A DNA stretch of 64,000 bases from Saccharina japonica (lineage: Eukaryota; Sar; Phaeophyceae; Laminariales; Laminariaceae): NCBI GenBank assembly GCA_008828725.1, contig MEHQ01004074.1, positions 178,032 through 242,031 of the forward strand. Direction: 5' to 3'. The position numbers were made by a program, and so were the translations under genes. Numbering within the stretch: position 1 is the first letter of the stretch; every line of letters begins with the position of its first letter. Of the stretch, positions 24,299 through 35,000 are shown piece by piece. Under the pieces are notes generated by a model. That model made no database searches and was not told the DNA's origin. It was given only the letters and a program-made list of their open reading frames with translations.

Positions 24299-24750
24299 TT
24301 TACTACTACTATTACTACGCCGCTGTACGGGGCATCACGTTCAAGAAAATGGGGAGGCAAAAAGAGTCGTCGCAGAGGCCGGAATATTTCGTTTTGGTGT
24401 CGAAAATGCCGACGATTCATGTGTTCATTCGTTTTGTTTTTGTAGCCCCACCGGAGATCTGGTGGACCATGATGATAGTGATTGTGTTGCGCGCGATCGG
24501 CGGAGAAGCCGAAAGCTTGAGTGAGTTGTTGACTTTATGTCGACGGCTGCCTGCCGTTTGCTTGTTTCTAATAAATACTGGCAAGAATCAGGAAGATTTA
24601 TTAAAACTAGCGGTACGGCCACGGCTCTGCCCGTGGCACTAGCCCCACGTTTCCCATAGTACCTGGTAGTACTCGTATGCTGTGATGTACCACTCTGAAC
24701 AGAAATGTAAGAACGACCGGGCAGGCCGGTATCGACCCGGAGGGTGTCCG

Positions 24751-24857
24751 TGGACGGGAGACATTTCACGATGGGACGGGACGGGAATACCCGTCCCGTC
24801 CCGTTCTCTATGGGAATTCCCGTCCCGTTGACTCCCATGATAGTCCTTGGTTTTCTC
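24751..24857. mobile_element. hAT-like element, right end and target duplication
   Basis: GACGGGAGACATTTCACGAT, then GGGACGGG words, then CCATGATAGTCCTTG ending at 24849, then GTTTTCTC (24850-24857). The end is the reverse complement of CAAGGACTATCATGG at 16423. The flanking octamer equals the one at 16415-16422. Together they delimit 8,427 bp, which include the whole second copy of the duplication. Confidence 0.65.
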
Positions 24858-26120
24858 CCCCTGGTTGTTGGATTTGTAGATGTATGGAAGGATTTATGAT
24901 CTGGGGATGGTGCCTTATCATCTCCGGGTGCGGCGGGACCTCGACGTTGTCCTGAGGTGCAACTCCTGCCGCGCGCTGGCGCCATGAGCCCCAGCCCAAT
25001 CAGTCATCATCCGTTTGGCTTTTGGGTTGGGGTTTCCACACCTTGCGGGGCGGTATCGACCCGGGGGATGTCTATTGTCATCCCCGGGTTGTTGGTGTTG
25101 TAGATGCATGAAAGCGTATATGATCCGGGGATGGGAGGCTATCGTCCCCGGGTGCGGCGGGACCTCGCCATTGCCCCGAAGGGCAACTCTCGCCGCGCGC
25201 TGGCTCCACGAGCCCCAGCCCACTCAGCCATCAGCCGATGGGGGTGGGGTTTCCACACCTTGCGAGGTAGTATCGACCCGGGGGGTGTCAGTTTCCGTCC
25301 CCAGGTTGTTGGTTTTAGAGATGCATGGAATCGTTCCTGATCCGGGGATGGGGAAATATCGTCCCCGGGCTCGGCGGGACCTCGCCATTGCCCCGAGGGG
25401 AAACTCTCGCCGTGCGCTGGCTCCATGAGCCCCAGCCCACAGCCCACTCAACAATCAGCCGATGGTGGTGGGGTTTCCACACCTTGCGAGGCGGTATCGA
25501 CCCGGCATATGTCCGTTTTCGACCCCGGGTTGTTGGAGTTAGTTGTAGATGTATGGAGGCGTTTCTGGTCCGAGGATGGGACCGTATCGTCCCCGGGTTC
25601 GGCGGAACCTCGCCATTTCCCCGAGGGGAAACTCTTGCCGCGCGCTGGCTCCATGAGAGCCAGCCAAATCAGCAAACAGAACTTGGGGTTGGGATTTCCA
25701 CACCTTGCGAGGCGGTATCGACCCGGGGGGTGTCCGTGTTCGTCCTCGGGTTGTTGGTTTTATTGTTGTACGGAAGGTTTTATGATCCGGGGATGAGCCA
25801 CTATCATCCCCGGGTGCGGCGGGACCTTGACGTTGCCCCGAGAGGCAACTCTTGCTGCGCGCTGGCTCCATGAGCCCCAGCCCACTCAGCCATCAGCCGG
25901 GACCTCCAACGCTGTCGTCCCGGGGGGCAACTCTCGCCGCGCGCTGGCTCCATGAGCCCCAGCCAACCATAAATCAGTCAGTTGGGTTGGGATTTCCACA
26001 CCTTGCGAGGCGGTATCGACCCGGGGGGTTTCCGTTTTCGTCCCTTGGTCGTCGGAGTTGTAGAGATATGGGGATATTTCTAATCCGGGGACGGGACATT
26101 ATCATCCCCTGGTGTGGCGG
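24858..26120. repeat. Satellite of about 220 bp (GTATCGACCCGG), about six units
   Basis: GTATCGAC recurs at 25053, 25270, 25493, 25714 and 26013, with a truncated unit from 24728 that the hAT-like element split. Each unit holds GTTGTTGGTTTT, GATCCGGGGATGGG, CGGCGGGACCTCGCC, CAACTCTCGCCGCGCGCTGG and TTTCCACACCTTGCGAGGCG. A partial internal duplication makes the last interval 299 bp. Frames reading through it are repeat artefacts. The last unit of copy 1 of the large duplication (from 16393) is the same repeat. Confidence 0.9.
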
Positions 26121-26229
26121 AACCCCGATGGCTCTATTCAGCACCAGTCTTCTAGAAACAGCCAGTGGACGCTGGCATGTATTTGGCGAACCAATCAGCG
26201 GCCGGAATTGTGATTCAAATTCGTAAGTC

Positions 26230-26400
26230 AGCAGCGAGGCTGGCTAGATGGTTGTCAGAACTGCTGCGGGATTGTGCCACGGCGACGGCTCGACGCGGCA
26301 TGGGACCCAGTGTTCTGCTGGTTGTGGCACCCAGCCTCCTTACCCATGGGGTAAGGCGGGGCTGAACCGCTCTGGATAGCGCTACCCATTTACAGACGGA
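26230..26400 (-). repeat. Dispersed repeat R4 (GGGTAGCGCTACCC), copy 1
   Basis: GTGGCACCCAGCCTCCTTAC, then CCATGGGGTAAGGCGGGGCT, then GATAGCGCTACCC match 30600-30700 in reverse orientation. The core GGGTAGCGCTACCC is a short palindrome. Confidence 0.7.
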
Positions 26401-27365
26401 CATAATACTCGTATATAGCAGCTTTTTTTATATAATAAGATAGATGTACGTCGTAATGAAAAGCTTATAGGACACAACAAGGATACGCGTTGCCGTGCTG
26501 TTCCCTAGGTATTACCTCAATACGTGCGTGTTATGGCAATCGAGGTGTGGTGGTTGTTGTCAGGGACAAGGTGAGAATCGGTTGGGGACTGCCAATCAAT
26601 CCGAATAGCAACAAGTATATAGTGACAACCAACAACGTCATTTTGGGTTTACTACGTGCGTATGACCCCTCCTGTCTACGCTCCCGCAATGGGGATGCGA
26701 AGAAAGAACAAACACGTATCCTACGTAAACACCAATAAGAAATCTGTGGAACAGCGCCAACGATATATATGGGTAGCCCTGCTGTCCCCCAGTGTACTGC
26801 TGACCTAGGAAGGTTGGACGCTCGCACGAGGAGATCATCTCGGTGGCCTGGTGTGTGCTGCTGCATCTTGTCTCTGATGGTGATTATCATGACAAGGTTA
26901 GATTGATTCGTCAGCTGCTGCAGCTGGCGGTTCGGTGGTGTCCGCTGCATTTTGCTTGAAAACTACTGTAGGTTCGACTACCGTTCGATGCACAAGTATA
27001 TAGACAGTCCAAGGTAAGGAATAAGAAATAAGCGTGTGTTTTAACGAATCCCCAGCGCGCCCCGCCCCGCCCGGTGCCCGAGAGCATCCATAGCGACCCT
27101 CCGCGTTGACGCATGGAAGCGACAGACAACACCCACCCACAGGAAATAGCCCCCCCCCCCCCCGCCTCTACGAACTCTTAGGATCCAAACCGTCGTACCG
27201 TACGCATTGATTGACCGCTCGTCAGTTATCTTGAACTCAAGGGATTAATGCGGACGAACAGAACAAAAAAAAGAGACGAAGCGGAAGTAATCCATAAAAA
27301 AAGCCCCGCAAAATCTGCAAATTATCCGTAAGCCTTCTTCGCACAGCACACGCTGCCTCGTATTA
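26401..27365. other. Intergenic, nothing recognised
   Basis: Short frames only. A C-run lies at 27150-27164. I see no family motif. Confidence 0.4.
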
Positions 27366-27369
27366 AACG

Positions 27370-27538
27370 TGTTGCTGCTGCTGCTGCTGCTGCTGCTTCT
27401 GTTGCAGCTGTCGCCGGCGTTGCTGCCGCTGCTGCTATTGCTGCTATTGCTTCTGCTGCTTCTGCTGCTACTGCTGCTGCTGCTATCGCTGCTGCTGCTC
27501 CTTTTGCTGCTATTGCTGCTCCTGCTGCTGCTGCTGCG
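27370..27538. repeat. CTG-rich interrupted triplet repeat
   Basis: CTGCTGCTGCTTCTGTTGCA and similar for about 170 bp. Leucine-, alanine- and serine-rich frames are artefacts. The following 660 bp (27540-28210) show no supported gene. Confidence 0.85.
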
Positions 27539-28214
27539 ACCGTGGGCAAGCACAACACCAACAACCTCCTTCCACGAATTTCAACGCCTTCGCATGAACC
27601 CTGCTGTCGCCACTTGCTGCTCTACCCATCCGGCCCGACATCAAGACACACCCGACATCTCCACCCGATGCCCGCCGAGGGATAGTAGTACACCACAGGC
27701 TGTACGCCGTACAGTAATGCCGTTCCCTTGCGTACTGGTACTATACATACTGCGGATGCACGTTTTTTTGTGTACTCGTTTTATTCCACCGGGATACTTT
27801 TTCAGCCTGTTTTGTGACCACGGACGACGTAGATTTCAGGGAAATGAGCTAATGTGATAATTATCATCATCACACCTGCCAACGCACCCTGCTAAATAGG
27901 CGTGTTTGATCCCAGCCGGTTTTTGTGACGAACTGCACTGCACCATGTGCACCGATCGCAGAAATGGGTCTCAGGGTGAACTCAGACTGACGACTACCGC
28001 TACAAACGAGACAGCGGTGAGACGGGAGCACCCAGTGTGCGCGTGACACGCGGATGGAAGCGTTAGGGCGTTCGCACGCGAAAATTTGCCGACAACGATG
28101 ACGACAGGGAAAAAGAAAAAGAAAAAGAAAAAATCTCCAACAAAACAAAACGAGGCAGGATGACAAAATAGTAGGAACACGACGAAAGGAGGACAAGGAC
28201 AAGACCAATTCCAA

Positions 28215-28350
28215 GATCAGCTAACGCTAAACGCTAGGGCTAAACGCTAGGGCTAAACGCTTAACGCTTAACGCTTAACGCTAACGCTCACGCTCACGCT
28301 CACGCTCACGCTAACGCTAACGCTAACGCTAACGCTTAACGCTAACGCAC
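28215..28350. repeat. AACGCT/CACGCT hexanucleotide array
   Basis: Units CTAACGCTAGGGCTAAACG, TTAACGC, AACGCT and CACGCT follow in blocks over about 135 bp. It resembles telomere-variant satellites in unit length only. Confidence 0.85.
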
Positions 28351-28639
28351 GCCATACACGCACGCGTTAGTATCGATCAACCCTACGACATTTATCTTCA
28401 TGACTGCGAACGCCGAACACTTCACGAGCAAAAAAAAGCGAGAGGCAGGACCCACCCGAGAAACCAACGATCAAGAATAACCCCAACCCAACCCCTCTCC
28501 CTCTCCTCCCCTCCCCCTTCCTCCTCCTCGCGCTGGTCCCACGAAGACGAGAAATGCCAAAAAAAACAAACGCAACGGTCACGTACACGCATACAAGCAA
28601 GCACGCACGCGGTAGACGACCCAATGCCCTAAGCTCAAA

Positions 28640-29275
28640 AGTTGAACGATCACGCACAAGCACGCGCGCACGCTCGAATGTTCAGAGCTCAAAACTTGAA
28701 ACCGAAAAGCTTAGAGTTGGGAAGCTCAAATACGAAGCTCAAGATCCAGAGCCGAAATCTCAAATCTCAAAAGCCCTAGAGACGAAATAAACCTCGATAG
28801 CTACAAACTGCAAGCTCCCTTTTCAAGCAGAAAGCTCCAAGCCAAGAGTTTGAAGCTCGCAGCTCGAATCGAGCGCACCAAGTCAAAGCTCACAAACCAA
28901 AACCTCAAGCCAAAGAGCACACGCTCAGCAAGCCAAAGCTCAAAGCTCAAAGCTCCAAACTTCAACCAAACAAGCTTTAAAGGCTCGAAAGCTCATCAGG
29001 CCAAAGGTCGAAACTCAAAACTCACAGCTCCGAAGTTCAACCCAAAAAACTAAAAGCTCAAAAGCTCATTAGGTCAAACTTCACAACTCTAAACTAACAG
29101 CTCAAAGCTCAAAACTTCAAAGACAAAACCCGAAGCTCACCGCGCTCAAAGCTCACGACTCAAAACCCTGAAACCCAAAGCCAACAACCGAAAGCTAACA
29201 GGTCACCGCTTTTCGAGCTCAGAATTTAACGTCGAAAGCACAACTCAGAGCTCAAAACCAAAAGGGCCGAACAAA
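28640..29275. repeat. Degenerate AAGCTCA array
   Basis: Irregular repetition of AAAGCTCAAAGCTCAA-type words for about 630 bp, with gradual drift. No coding signal. Confidence 0.8.
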
Positions 29276-29374
29276 GCTTGAAGCATCAGAGTTCCCCTTG
29301 TGGCCTCTCTTCGGCCATTTCGTCATCGTCGTCCTCTCCCGCCTCTTCTTTCTCATATCGCTCGTCTTCGTCCT

Positions 29375-29660
29375 GCACATCAACGGTCATAAGTGCACGT
29401 CAACGGTCACAAATACACGTCAACGATCAAATTTTCGCGTCAGCGGTCACAATGGCATGTCAACGGTCACAACGGCACGTCAACGGTGATAATTTCACGC
29501 CAACGAACAAAATTTCACGTCAACGGTCACAGTGGCACGTCAACGATCACCATGGCACGCCAACGGTCAAACGTTCGCGTCAGCGGTCACAGTGGCGTCA
29601 ACGGCCATGCTGGCTCGTCAACGGTCAACGGCCACAATTGCATGTCCGCGGTGAAACGAA
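29375..29660. repeat. 20-bp tandem array (ACGTCAACGGTCA)
   Basis: At least seven units in perfect 20-bp register, such as GGCACGTCAACGGTCACAGT, within about a dozen visible units. Because 20 is not a multiple of three, all frames share one repeated peptide. Not a gene. Confidence 0.9.
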
Positions 29661-30045
29661 ACCGAATTAATGTGACCGGACGAAACGAAACATTCGGGAT
29701 CGGCAATGAAACAACGAAACGCAACGGAGTAGAACATGAAACGAAAAGAAACACAACGAAATCGAAAAGGAAATGAAACGGAACAAGACGAAATGAGAAA
29801 TGAAAACGAATCCGAAACGAATCGTAACGAAACCGAAAATAGAACGAACCGAAACGCATACGAAACCGAAATGAGACGAAACGAAACGAAAGACGAATCA
29901 AAAACGATTTCGAAACCGGTACAAAATGAAACGAAACGAATCAAAACGTAAACGAGTCCAAAAATGAACGAAACTCACCGCATCGAAACGGCCGACGAAA
30001 CAAAATGAAACCGAAAATTGAACGAAACGCAAGGAAACGAATCCA
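29661..30045. repeat. Degenerate ACGAAAC array
   Basis: AAACGAAACG, CGAAACCGAAA and similar words over about 380 bp, immediately after the 20-bp array. No coding signal. Confidence 0.8.
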
Positions 30046-30249
30046 AACGTGAGAGGTGGGGGGGGGGCAGCCGCGCTTTCACGGTTTCGTTTGCAGGGGC
30101 AAAAAGGCTATAATCGACACTTCGGCAGCTGTTTCTATACAGATTGCAAATATTACAATTCAAAATACGTCTTTTTGGAAAGGAAAAAATAACTGCTTTT
30201 CGGTAAATAGGTGGCTTAACCCTTCTATAACCGCAGTGCACAGAAACAA

Positions 30250-30730
30250 TTATCGAGTTCTAACTTCAAGCAAATTGGCCCCCGACACGCGAGTGTTTTA
30301 GAAACTGCGCTTCACAGAAACAAAATATCTGTATTATGGAATGCTGTTATTCTGTCTGTAATTGGGTAGCGCTATCCAAAGCGCTTCAGCCCCGTTTTTC
30401 CCCGTGGGCAAGGAGGCTGGAGTTCTAACTTCAAGCAAATTGGCCCTTGACACGCGAGAGTGTTTTAGAAACTGCGCTTCACACAGAAACAAAATATCTA
30501 TATTACTAAAGGCTGGTATTCTGTCCGTCTGTTTGTCTGTCTGTGAGTCTGGCTGTCTGCCTGCCTGTCGGTCTGTCCGTCTGTCTGTCTGTCTGTAATC
30601 GGGTAGCGCTACCCAGAGCGCCCTTCCGCCCCGCCTTGCCCCGTGGGTAGGGAGGCTGGGTGCCACAACTCGCAGAACATCGGGTCCCCTATGCCGCGCC
30701 TTACCGTCGCCGTTGAAGTCTAATTTCAAG
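30250..30730. repeat. Dispersed repeat R4, tandem copies 2 and 3
   Basis: AGTTCTAACTTCAAGCAAAT occurs at about 30255 and 30419. Each copy is followed by GTTTTAGAAACTGCGCTTCA, ATTCTGTC words and GGGTAGCGCTA. The second copy has an expanded (CTGT)n at 30520-30597. It ends with CTAATTTCAAGTAATTTGGCC near 30720. Confidence 0.75.
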
Positions 30731-30769
30731 TAATTTGGCCCGGAAAAGGGAGCGTGTTGTGATCATTAA

Positions 30770-30848
30770 CCCCTTAAGAACTGGTCCCACGTTTTTGGGG
30801 ACAAACTACTTGGAATTAGTGTGTGTGTTTTTTTTTGTTCTGAATGGG
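30770..30848 (+). mobile_element. piggyBac-like MITE, copy 1
   Basis: TTAA (30766-30769) is followed by CCCCTTAAGAACTGGTCCCA, GGGGACAAACTACTTGGAAT and TAGTGTG, ending in GAATGGG at 30848. The right flank is TTCA rather than TTAA. It lies two bases beyond the last possible SEC62 stop codon. Confidence 0.65.
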
Positions 30849-30849
30849 T

Positions 30850-31017
30850 TCAGGTTTTAAGAGGTTCAGTTGCGCTTACCATCTCGCCCGCTAGTAGTGC
30901 CTCCATGAGACGTTCCGCCTCCGAATCCTCCTCGCTCATCTCCTCCGGCTCGTCCAACTCCTTCAGGATGTCCTCCAGGGACTGCATCTTCGGCTTGTCG
31001 ATGTCCTGCTTAGATTT
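30850..31017 (-). CDS. SEC62: SEC62 exon 7 (acidic tail)
   Basis: After a T-rich tract and the acceptor ATCCGCAG it encodes KSKQDIDKPKMQSLEDILKE, then a D/E-rich stretch ending LLAGEM. GATG/GTAAGC at 30880 is a good donor, but no following exon was recognised downstream to 26000. If unspliced, nine more codons lead to TGA at 30852-30850. I favour this as the terminal exon but cannot exclude a lost or distant last exon. Confidence 0.75.
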   Translation of the reverse strand, partial: KSKQDIDKPKMQSLEDILKELDEPEEMSEEDSEAERLMEALLAGEMVSATEPLKT

Positions 31018-32013
31018 CTGCGGATACACAAAAAAAAAAAAAAAAAAAACAGACAACAAAAGACAAGGAGACAAGAGACAAGACGAGTGTAAGTTATGTT
31101 ACTGTAGGGACACAGTCCACTTCTCAGTGTGGGTCAACCATGCTCGTGTCGAAGGAATGGTACTACTGCACGCTCTACTTTTCTCTTTTTCTGTTTTAAA
31201 GAAAACTCTACAGTCTGTGCGCGTCAGCCATACTCGTGTCTTTTTTTAAAGCAAACTCTACTGGACGTAGAAAGAGACGAGTGTATGTTTAGGGCCACAG
31301 CAGTGTCGTAGTCCTCTTCGTCTCGAACAGAGGAGCCAAGCACATGGCACCGGCACAACCAAAAGACATGTAGACTTTTTTCTGTTGGTTAGATTTTTTC
31401 TGCGGTCAAGGTCGACGCACGATAGATAGTACACGGGATTCATTCACTGCAAAGCGGTAGGAAGAGAAAGCCCGTCTTCATGTTCCACAGAAGAAGGGAC
31501 ATGTGCAAAAAGATACGGGTGTGCATCAACCATATACCAGTAAGTGTTCGAAGAGGTGGTACATACTCCCGCAAAGCTCTACTGGACGTACTACCGCAAA
31601 GCTCAACTGGACGTACCGTACGTTACTGACAACAACGAACAAAAAAAAAGAGCAACAAGCCATCAAGCAAAACGAACAAACAAACAAACAAACAAGCAAA
31701 CAAACCATGAAACTGGTATACAATCAATCCAACTTTAGTTTCAAAACGGTTGTTAAAAAAACATGTTGGTTGGGAGAAAAAAAAACGATGTACATCATTA
31801 AATGATCAAACACCACTCTGTCCTCTCTTGTTACAGGGTTCGCTTGGATCGCACAGAAACCAACAAACGTTTTATGCTGCTATTAATAGTCCTTTTTTGG
31901 GGTAAGTTAGCCTGTGACCACGGGAATCGACCGTGTCAAGTGTTGGATTAGTACGGACTGGTGGAGGTACTGGATAGAGAGACCGGCACGGTTTTTAATG
32001 TTAAGACAGCAGC

Positions 32014-32054
<41 letters not shown>

Positions 32055-35000
32055 GTCAGGGACAGAGTCGTATTCTATACCTCGGAAACGTCCGAGAGCA
32101 GCTTCCCCGCGTAGAGGTCCGACATGAAGTCGGACTGGGCGCTAATGAATGTGTCGAAGTCGGTCGGCTGGTTGTAGGCCCAGATGACGAACGCCACGAC
32201 CCCCCCGACCGCGATGACCCGGTAGTACCCCTGCCCGGTCGAGCCCTTCTCGAAGGTCCACACCTTTTTCGTATAGAGTGGAGGGATTTGTGAGGGGGGG
32301 GGGCGTGGTCATTTGTTGCTTGCCTTAAGCCATTTGACCATTGGCCACACATCGGCTACAGTTATCGTTTCGGGTATGGTTACAGCTACGGTTACAGCTA
32401 CGTTTGTAGTTACGGTTTACGGTTAAGTTACGGTTACAACGACAAATACGGTTACACAGTTACGGTTACGGTTAGTTACAGTTACATGTATTAGTACGGT
32501 TACAGTTTAGGCAACGGCTACGTATATATGCCGACACGCCTGATACCAGGGTGAAGGGCTCCGCGAAGGCGAGGGTCTCGCCCGAACAGTCTGCGCAGCA
32601 CCCAGAACTTTCAAGTCAGATACGATTACAGTTACAATTACGGTTACATCTCACAGTTACGGTTACAGTTGCAACAACGGTTACATTTCGCTATTACGGT
32701 TACAGACACGCACAGGGGTGAAGGACTCGGCGAAGGCGAGGGTCTCGTCGAACAGTCGTGGCAGCACCCAGAACTCTTAAAAAGCCAGTTACGATAACGG
32801 ATACAATTACGGTTACCTTTACTGTTACGGTTACAGTTACAACTACGGCTACATGTGCTGTTACGGCTACATTTACAGTTACGGTTACAGTTACAATTTA
32901 CGGTTACATTCGCTATTACGGTTACAGCTACGGCGACGGTTACACTCGCTATTACGGTTACACGTACAGGGGTGAAGGACTCGGCGAAGGCGAGGGTCTC
33001 GTCGAACAGTCGTGGCAGCACCCAGAACTCGTACCCCGCGATCCAAGCGAAGAAGAAGAGCAAACACCGGATCGTCAGGAACGTGACCATGATCACCAGC
33101 AACGTCACCGAAAGGTACCACATCCACACCTTAAAACGGGAGATTTTGCATGATTGCAGGCACAGAAAAACGTATTAGAGAAGAAAAAACAGCACGGCGT
33201 GATCGCGGCGGGGGGGGGGGGGGGGGGCGTACTCATTTGTTGCTTACCCTAGTAATTTGACCATTGACCACGCATCCCTTTCGAGACGGAGCAATCGGGA
33301 GGAGGGGGCGTGTACTCTATGTCACGGAGGGGGGGGGGCTCATTTGTTGCTTGCCTTAGTCGTTTGACCATTGACCATGCATCCCTTTCGAGACGAAGTA
33401 CCGTTCCTACGGTTTATATAACCCTACTAGAGACAACCCCAACATTTGGGCGCTCATCACGTTCTTTCAATATATGTGGGGGAGGGGGGAGTTGCAGGTA
33501 CACATGAAACTAAAATTATTATATGGGTACCGATGAACGGGGGAGGGGGGGGGGTGTACTCGATATCCATGCATGGCCGTAGTCGTATGGCCATAGACCC
33601 TCGCATCCCTACAATACCGGGACGGAGCATGCCGGGTTTTCACCGACCAGGCAGACATTGCTAGCACCAAGCGTGAAGCGCCGTGAGGTGTTCGGCGAGT
33701 CGCATGAAGGGTGAGCTGCATCCTGCTAAGAACCGCTTGTGAGGCGGACTTTTTTTCTTTTCTTTTTTCCATCCCATTCATTATCTTCGCACTTCCGTCT
33801 TTCTCCCTCCCTAGTCGTAACTCAGATCCGGGGTCACAAAGTAGGCTCCTCTCCCTCCCCCCCAACTACGGTTCTTGCTTTGCTTTTTTATCGCGAGAAT
33901 ATTTTAGCACTTTCTTCCCTCGTCAACTCTCGTCGAATGTTTGCTTACCCACGCTATAATATGCGCTCTCGACAGTCGGTGTCATTTGAGAATAAAAACC
34001 TCCATGGGCAGAATCGAACCCTCGACATCCGGCCCAACAGGCTTCGTGGCTACCAGTTAGACCACCGGGGCGACCGGCTTGCATATGGGTGACAGCTTCA
34101 ATGAGATGGGGGGGGGGTAAAAGCATGATGCAGTAGATTATCTAGATGATCTACGTCGTGATCTGATCTGTGATATGAGGGCAGGTAGTGTGTAGTGTGC
34201 CTTGAGAATGTGCGGCCAGATCGGGAAGCAAGAAGTGATATGAGCAGGAAGCCGGTGATGATGAAAAAAAAAGCCGTAGACAGGTATGCGACTCAGCAAT
34301 ATATCGAAACTTCGATATTTCGATTTTGTGGTATTTCGACGGTTCAATATTTCGGCGTTGTGATATTTTGACATGATATTTCCATTGTTCAATATTTCGA
34401 TTATCGGATATACCGACAAACATACACATATTCAATCTTTCGATATATCGATACCACTCTGGGCGTGAATATAAGGACCGCTTGGTCTTCATGTTGATGT
34501 ACAAATGGTCCTTATATTCCCGCCCAGGGTGGTATATCGATAAATATATTTGGAGCCTTTCGATATATATCGATATATCGTATATCGATAAAATACATTG
34601 AAAATTTTCGATATATCGATATCCAACACCAGAAAATGGTTGATATACCCTAAGCCAATCAGACCAACCCTAACCCTGCCCCTAAGCCAATCAGACCAAA
34701 CCCAACCCCAACCCTAAGCCAATCAGACAAACCCTAACCCTGGCCCTGAGCCAATCAGACCAACCCAAACCCTGGCCCTAAGCCAATCAGACCAGCCCTA
34801 ACCCTGACCCTAAGCTAATGAGACCAACCCAAACCCTGGCCCTAAGCCAATCAGACCAACTCTAAACCCTGCCCCCAATCAGACCAACTCTCACCCTAAC
34901 CCTAAGCCAATCAGATCAACCCCAACCCTGGGCCTAAGCCAATCAGATAACCGAAACCCTGGCCTTGAGCCAATCAGAGCAGACCAAACCTCCAAAAAGT

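Larger units (their letters stand above)
17869..24750. repeat. 6.9-kb segmental duplication, copy 2
   Basis: Second copy of 9536-16415, in the same orientation, lying between the two ends of the hAT-like element. Two undetermined bases occur (18513 and 20361). It is near-identical to copy 1 except for 21806-23400, where substitutions and small indels are dense. It begins within a C-run and ends at GTGTCCG, where hAT-type GGACGGGAG sequence follows directly instead of GTTTTCTC. Confidence 0.95.
32355..32960. repeat. TTACGGTTACAG array in SEC62 intron 5
   Basis: Irregular hexamers TTACGG, TTACAG and TTACAA over about 600 bp, carrying the two exon 5 fragments. Threonine- and tyrosine-rich frames are artefacts. 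Confidence 0.8.

Noticed and set aside
24918..25873. Plus- and minus-strand frames of 75-182 codons in the 220-bp satellite
   Set aside because: They follow the repeat unit and differ in frame from unit to unit; no family motif.
28367..28663. 98-codon minus-strand frame with a hydrophobic stretch, considered as a last SEC62 exon
   Set aside because: No acceptor in phase with the exon 7 donor and no similarity to SEC62 tails.
34002..34078. Functional tRNA gene on the minus strand
   Set aside because: A and B boxes are present but acceptor, anticodon and T stems do not pair.
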